This document shows, piece by piece, positions 6,554-7,961 of a stretch of 7,961 nucleotides of DNA; position 1 is the stretch's first letter; each line of letters begins with the position of its first letter. Below the pieces are notes generated by a model. It searched no databases, had not been told where the DNA came from, and saw nothing but the letters and a program-made list of their open reading frames with translations. The position numbers and the translations under genes are program-made. The DNA is from Bdellovibrionales bacterium (lineage in GTDB: Bacteria > Bdellovibrionota > Bacteriovoracia > Bacteriovoracales > Bacteriovoracaceae): assembly GCA_005791855.1 (NCBI GenBank), contig SXUH01000020.1, positions 1-7,961 of the forward strand. Direction: 5' to 3'.

Positions 6554-7961
6554 AATTCTTTTCCGTTAATTCCAGCGTCGCCAATTCGCTCCGGCACATT
6601 TCCTTGATGTGGGAGGGAACAGAGTTATCGTCACTTATCAGCCGGAGGACTTCCCTCCCCTCTGACAACTTCGCGTTTTTAATCAATGATAGACCATAAA
6701 GGTAGCCGATCCGCGGAGTGTAAGGAGATTTTTGAAACTTCTCTCGGAAAGCTTTACTCATGGACTCAATCTCCTTCCAGTCTGGAGCCGTCTCCCCCAC
6801 ATAGGCTTCTATGAGGAGGTAAGTGATCCGCTCGGATATGTTCAAGATCGGTGCCGACTTCGAGGACCCCAGGTCCCGGGAGAGGGCCTTGACCACGGTC
6901 TTGAAGCGCTCCTGGTCCTTGAGCTGGTAGAGGGCCTCGACGTAACCCATGAGAAGGTCGGCGGTCTGGCGGGGGGTGAGCTGGTTCTGCGGGTTCTGCT
7001 TCACCAGGACCTTCTCGAACTCCACGACGGCGTCGGAGTAGTTCTTCTGGTGGAAGCTGATGAGGCCAAGGTAGAACGGGTAGTTGATGGAGTCCCGAAG
7101 TGACACTGGGTAGGAAGCCAGTTTGCTACTCGCCCCGGTCCAGTTTGCGTCCGCGACGAGGCGGAGGAGGTCGAGCTCTTCGATCATCTGGTCGAGGTCG
7201 GTGGTCTTCGTCCGGTCCACCCACACGGGGAAGGTGCGCGGCTCGGCTTCCCGCACGCCCTTGAAGGTCGCGAGGGCCCGGTCGTAGCTCTTGTAGAGGC
7301 CGAGCTTCAGGAAGGCGTCGCAGACCACGAAGTTCATGTACCGGTTCTTCGCGACCTTCGTCTCGTACTTCTCCTTGTACACTTCCCAGATCTTCACGAC
7401 CTTCGAGTAGTCTTCCTTGAGGTAGGCGTCCTGGATCATCCCGAAGACGATCTCGGCACCGTCCCCTTCGAAGACCCGCCGCTCCAGGGGCTTGAAGGAG
7501 TCGAGCGGGATGGACGTGAGGTACGAGAGGGCCTTGTCGTACTCCCGGGCGGAGATGAAGAGGCGCAGGCGCACCTGCCAGAGGAGCTTCCGGAGGTTCA
7601 GGTCCAGGGCCTGGGTCTCGTCCGGGGACTGCTCGAGGAAGACCTCCGTCTCCAGGTCCGCGGTGGTCGGCTTCTGCTTCCGGGCGATCCGGAGGGCCAC
7701 GTAGCGGAGCTTGGCTTCGTAGCGCACGGCCGGGACCGTCGACCGGTCGATCGCGTTCTTGTAGAGGAGGAGGTTCTCCTCCGCCGGCTTCTCGAGGAGC
7801 TCGTAGGCCAGGGCCAGGCGCACCCTCGCCGCCGGGGCCTGGAGGAGGTAGGAGTACGACGCGAGGAACTCGTCGTAGACCTTCACGGCTTCGGGGTAGT
7901 TGGCATGGCGGAAGAGGCTCTCGGCGACGTTGAAGAGGATCGCGGGGTGGACCGGCTTCAC
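6549..7961 (-). CDS. TPR-repeat protein, function unknown (5' end outside window)
   Basis: At least 470 residues, open to the window edge. The codon at the edge is a GTG, but this is probably internal, because the reading begins mid-repeat and no ribosome site can be seen. It consists almost wholly of helical tetratricopeptide-like units. The clearest are ILFNVAESLFRHANYPEAVK (8-27), LRLFISAREYDKALSYL (132-148), MIQDAYLKEDYSKVVKIW (175-192), FYLGLISFHQKNYSDAVVEF (296-315), and a last one near YLYGLSLIKNAKLSEGREVL (420-439). No membrane segment or enzyme motif is seen in this part; a signal peptide could lie upstream. TPR arrays act as protein scaffolds. It sits 34 nt upstream of the flagellar regulator on the same strand, so a flagellar assembly, motor-scaffold or regulator-partner role is plausible but unproven. 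The last ~80 codons are AT-rich relative to the rest. Confidence 0.85.
   Translation of the reverse strand: MKPVHPAILFNVAESLFRHANYPEAVKVYDEFLASYSYLLQAPAARVRLALAYELLEKPAEENLLLYKNAIDRSTVPAVRYEAKLRYVALRIARKQKPTTADLETEVFLEQSPDETQALDLNLRKLLWQVRLRLFISAREYDKALSYLTSIPLDSFKPLERRVFEGDGAEIVFGMIQDAYLKEDYSKVVKIWEVYKEKYETKVAKNRYMNFVVCDAFLKLGLYKSYDRALATFKGVREAEPRTFPVWVDRTKTTDLDQMIEELDLLRLVADANWTGASSKLASYPVSLRDSINYPFYLGLISFHQKNYSDAVVEFEKVLVKQNPQNQLTPRQTADLLMGYVEALYQLKDQERFKTVVKALSRDLGSSKSAPILNISERITYLLIEAYVGETAPDWKEIESMSKAFREKFQKSPYTPRIGYLYGLSLIKNAKLSEGREVLRLISDDNSVPSHIKEMCRSELATLELTEKNL

Noticed and set aside
6625..6642. Two minus-strand octamers, GCTGATAA and GACGATAA, close to the sigma-28 -10 element GCCGATAA
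   Set aside because: Neither has a TAAA -35 element at about 15 nt upstream, and both are in-frame codons of the TPR protein.
6841..6856. Sigma-54-like sequence CGGCACCGATCTTGAA on the minus strand within the TPR gene
   Set aside because: The -24 GG is present but the -12 GC is GA, and it lies over 300 nt before the regulator inside coding sequence; a chance match is likely.

Overview
The window is a block of flagellar basal-body genes, all read on the minus strand, from a Gram-negative-type, GC-rich bacterium whose codons mostly end in G or C. In order of transcription (high to low coordinates) it holds a TPR-repeat protein (5' end outside the window), a small regulator built like a sigma-54 enhancer-binding protein, flgB, flgC, fliE, fliF, fliG, fliH and the first half of fliI (cut by the window edge). 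The flgBC-fliEFGHI order occurs in many phyla. An NtrC-type regulator and a TPR protein directly upstream of flgB fit a deltaproteobacterial or Bdellovibrionota-type lineage best. That placement is an inference; there is no rRNA or other marker here.

Layout: 6549-7961 TPR protein; a 34-nt gap with an AT-rich tract and a strong Shine-Dalgarno; 5573-6514 regulator; 5142-5549 flgB and 4699-5133 flgC (proximal rod); 4313-4678 fliE (rod to MS-ring adaptor); 2556-4244 fliF (MS ring); 1485-2519 fliG (rotor/switch); 657-1469 fliH and 1-660 fliI (export ATPase stator and ATPase). Gaps range from a 3-nt overlap (fliH/fliI) to 68 nt (fliE/fliF). I see no terminator, so the block probably forms one transcript. 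No stretch longer than 70 nt lacks a gene. No RNA genes, mobile elements, CRISPR arrays or notable repeats were seen.

How the genes work together: FliF forms the MS ring in the inner membrane. FliE joins it to the FlgB/FlgC rod, and FliG docks on the cytoplasmic tail of FliF to receive torque. FliH and FliI energise and deliver substrates to the export gate that secretes FliE, FlgB and FlgC. The regulator upstream is presumably concerned with flagellar gene expression.

The most unusual item is that regulator. It keeps the AAA+ fold, Walker A and a Fis-type helix-turn-helix. It has lost the Walker B acidic pair, a recognisable GAFTGA loop, both arginine fingers and the sensor II arginine, and it has no receiver domain. 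It looks like a catalytically dead pseudo-enhancer-binding protein. Lesser points are a two-copy FEF motif at the FliH N-terminus, non-consensus charged residues on the FliG torque helix, TTG and GTG starts for fliF and fliG, and an abrupt AT-rich change in the last quarter of the TPR gene.
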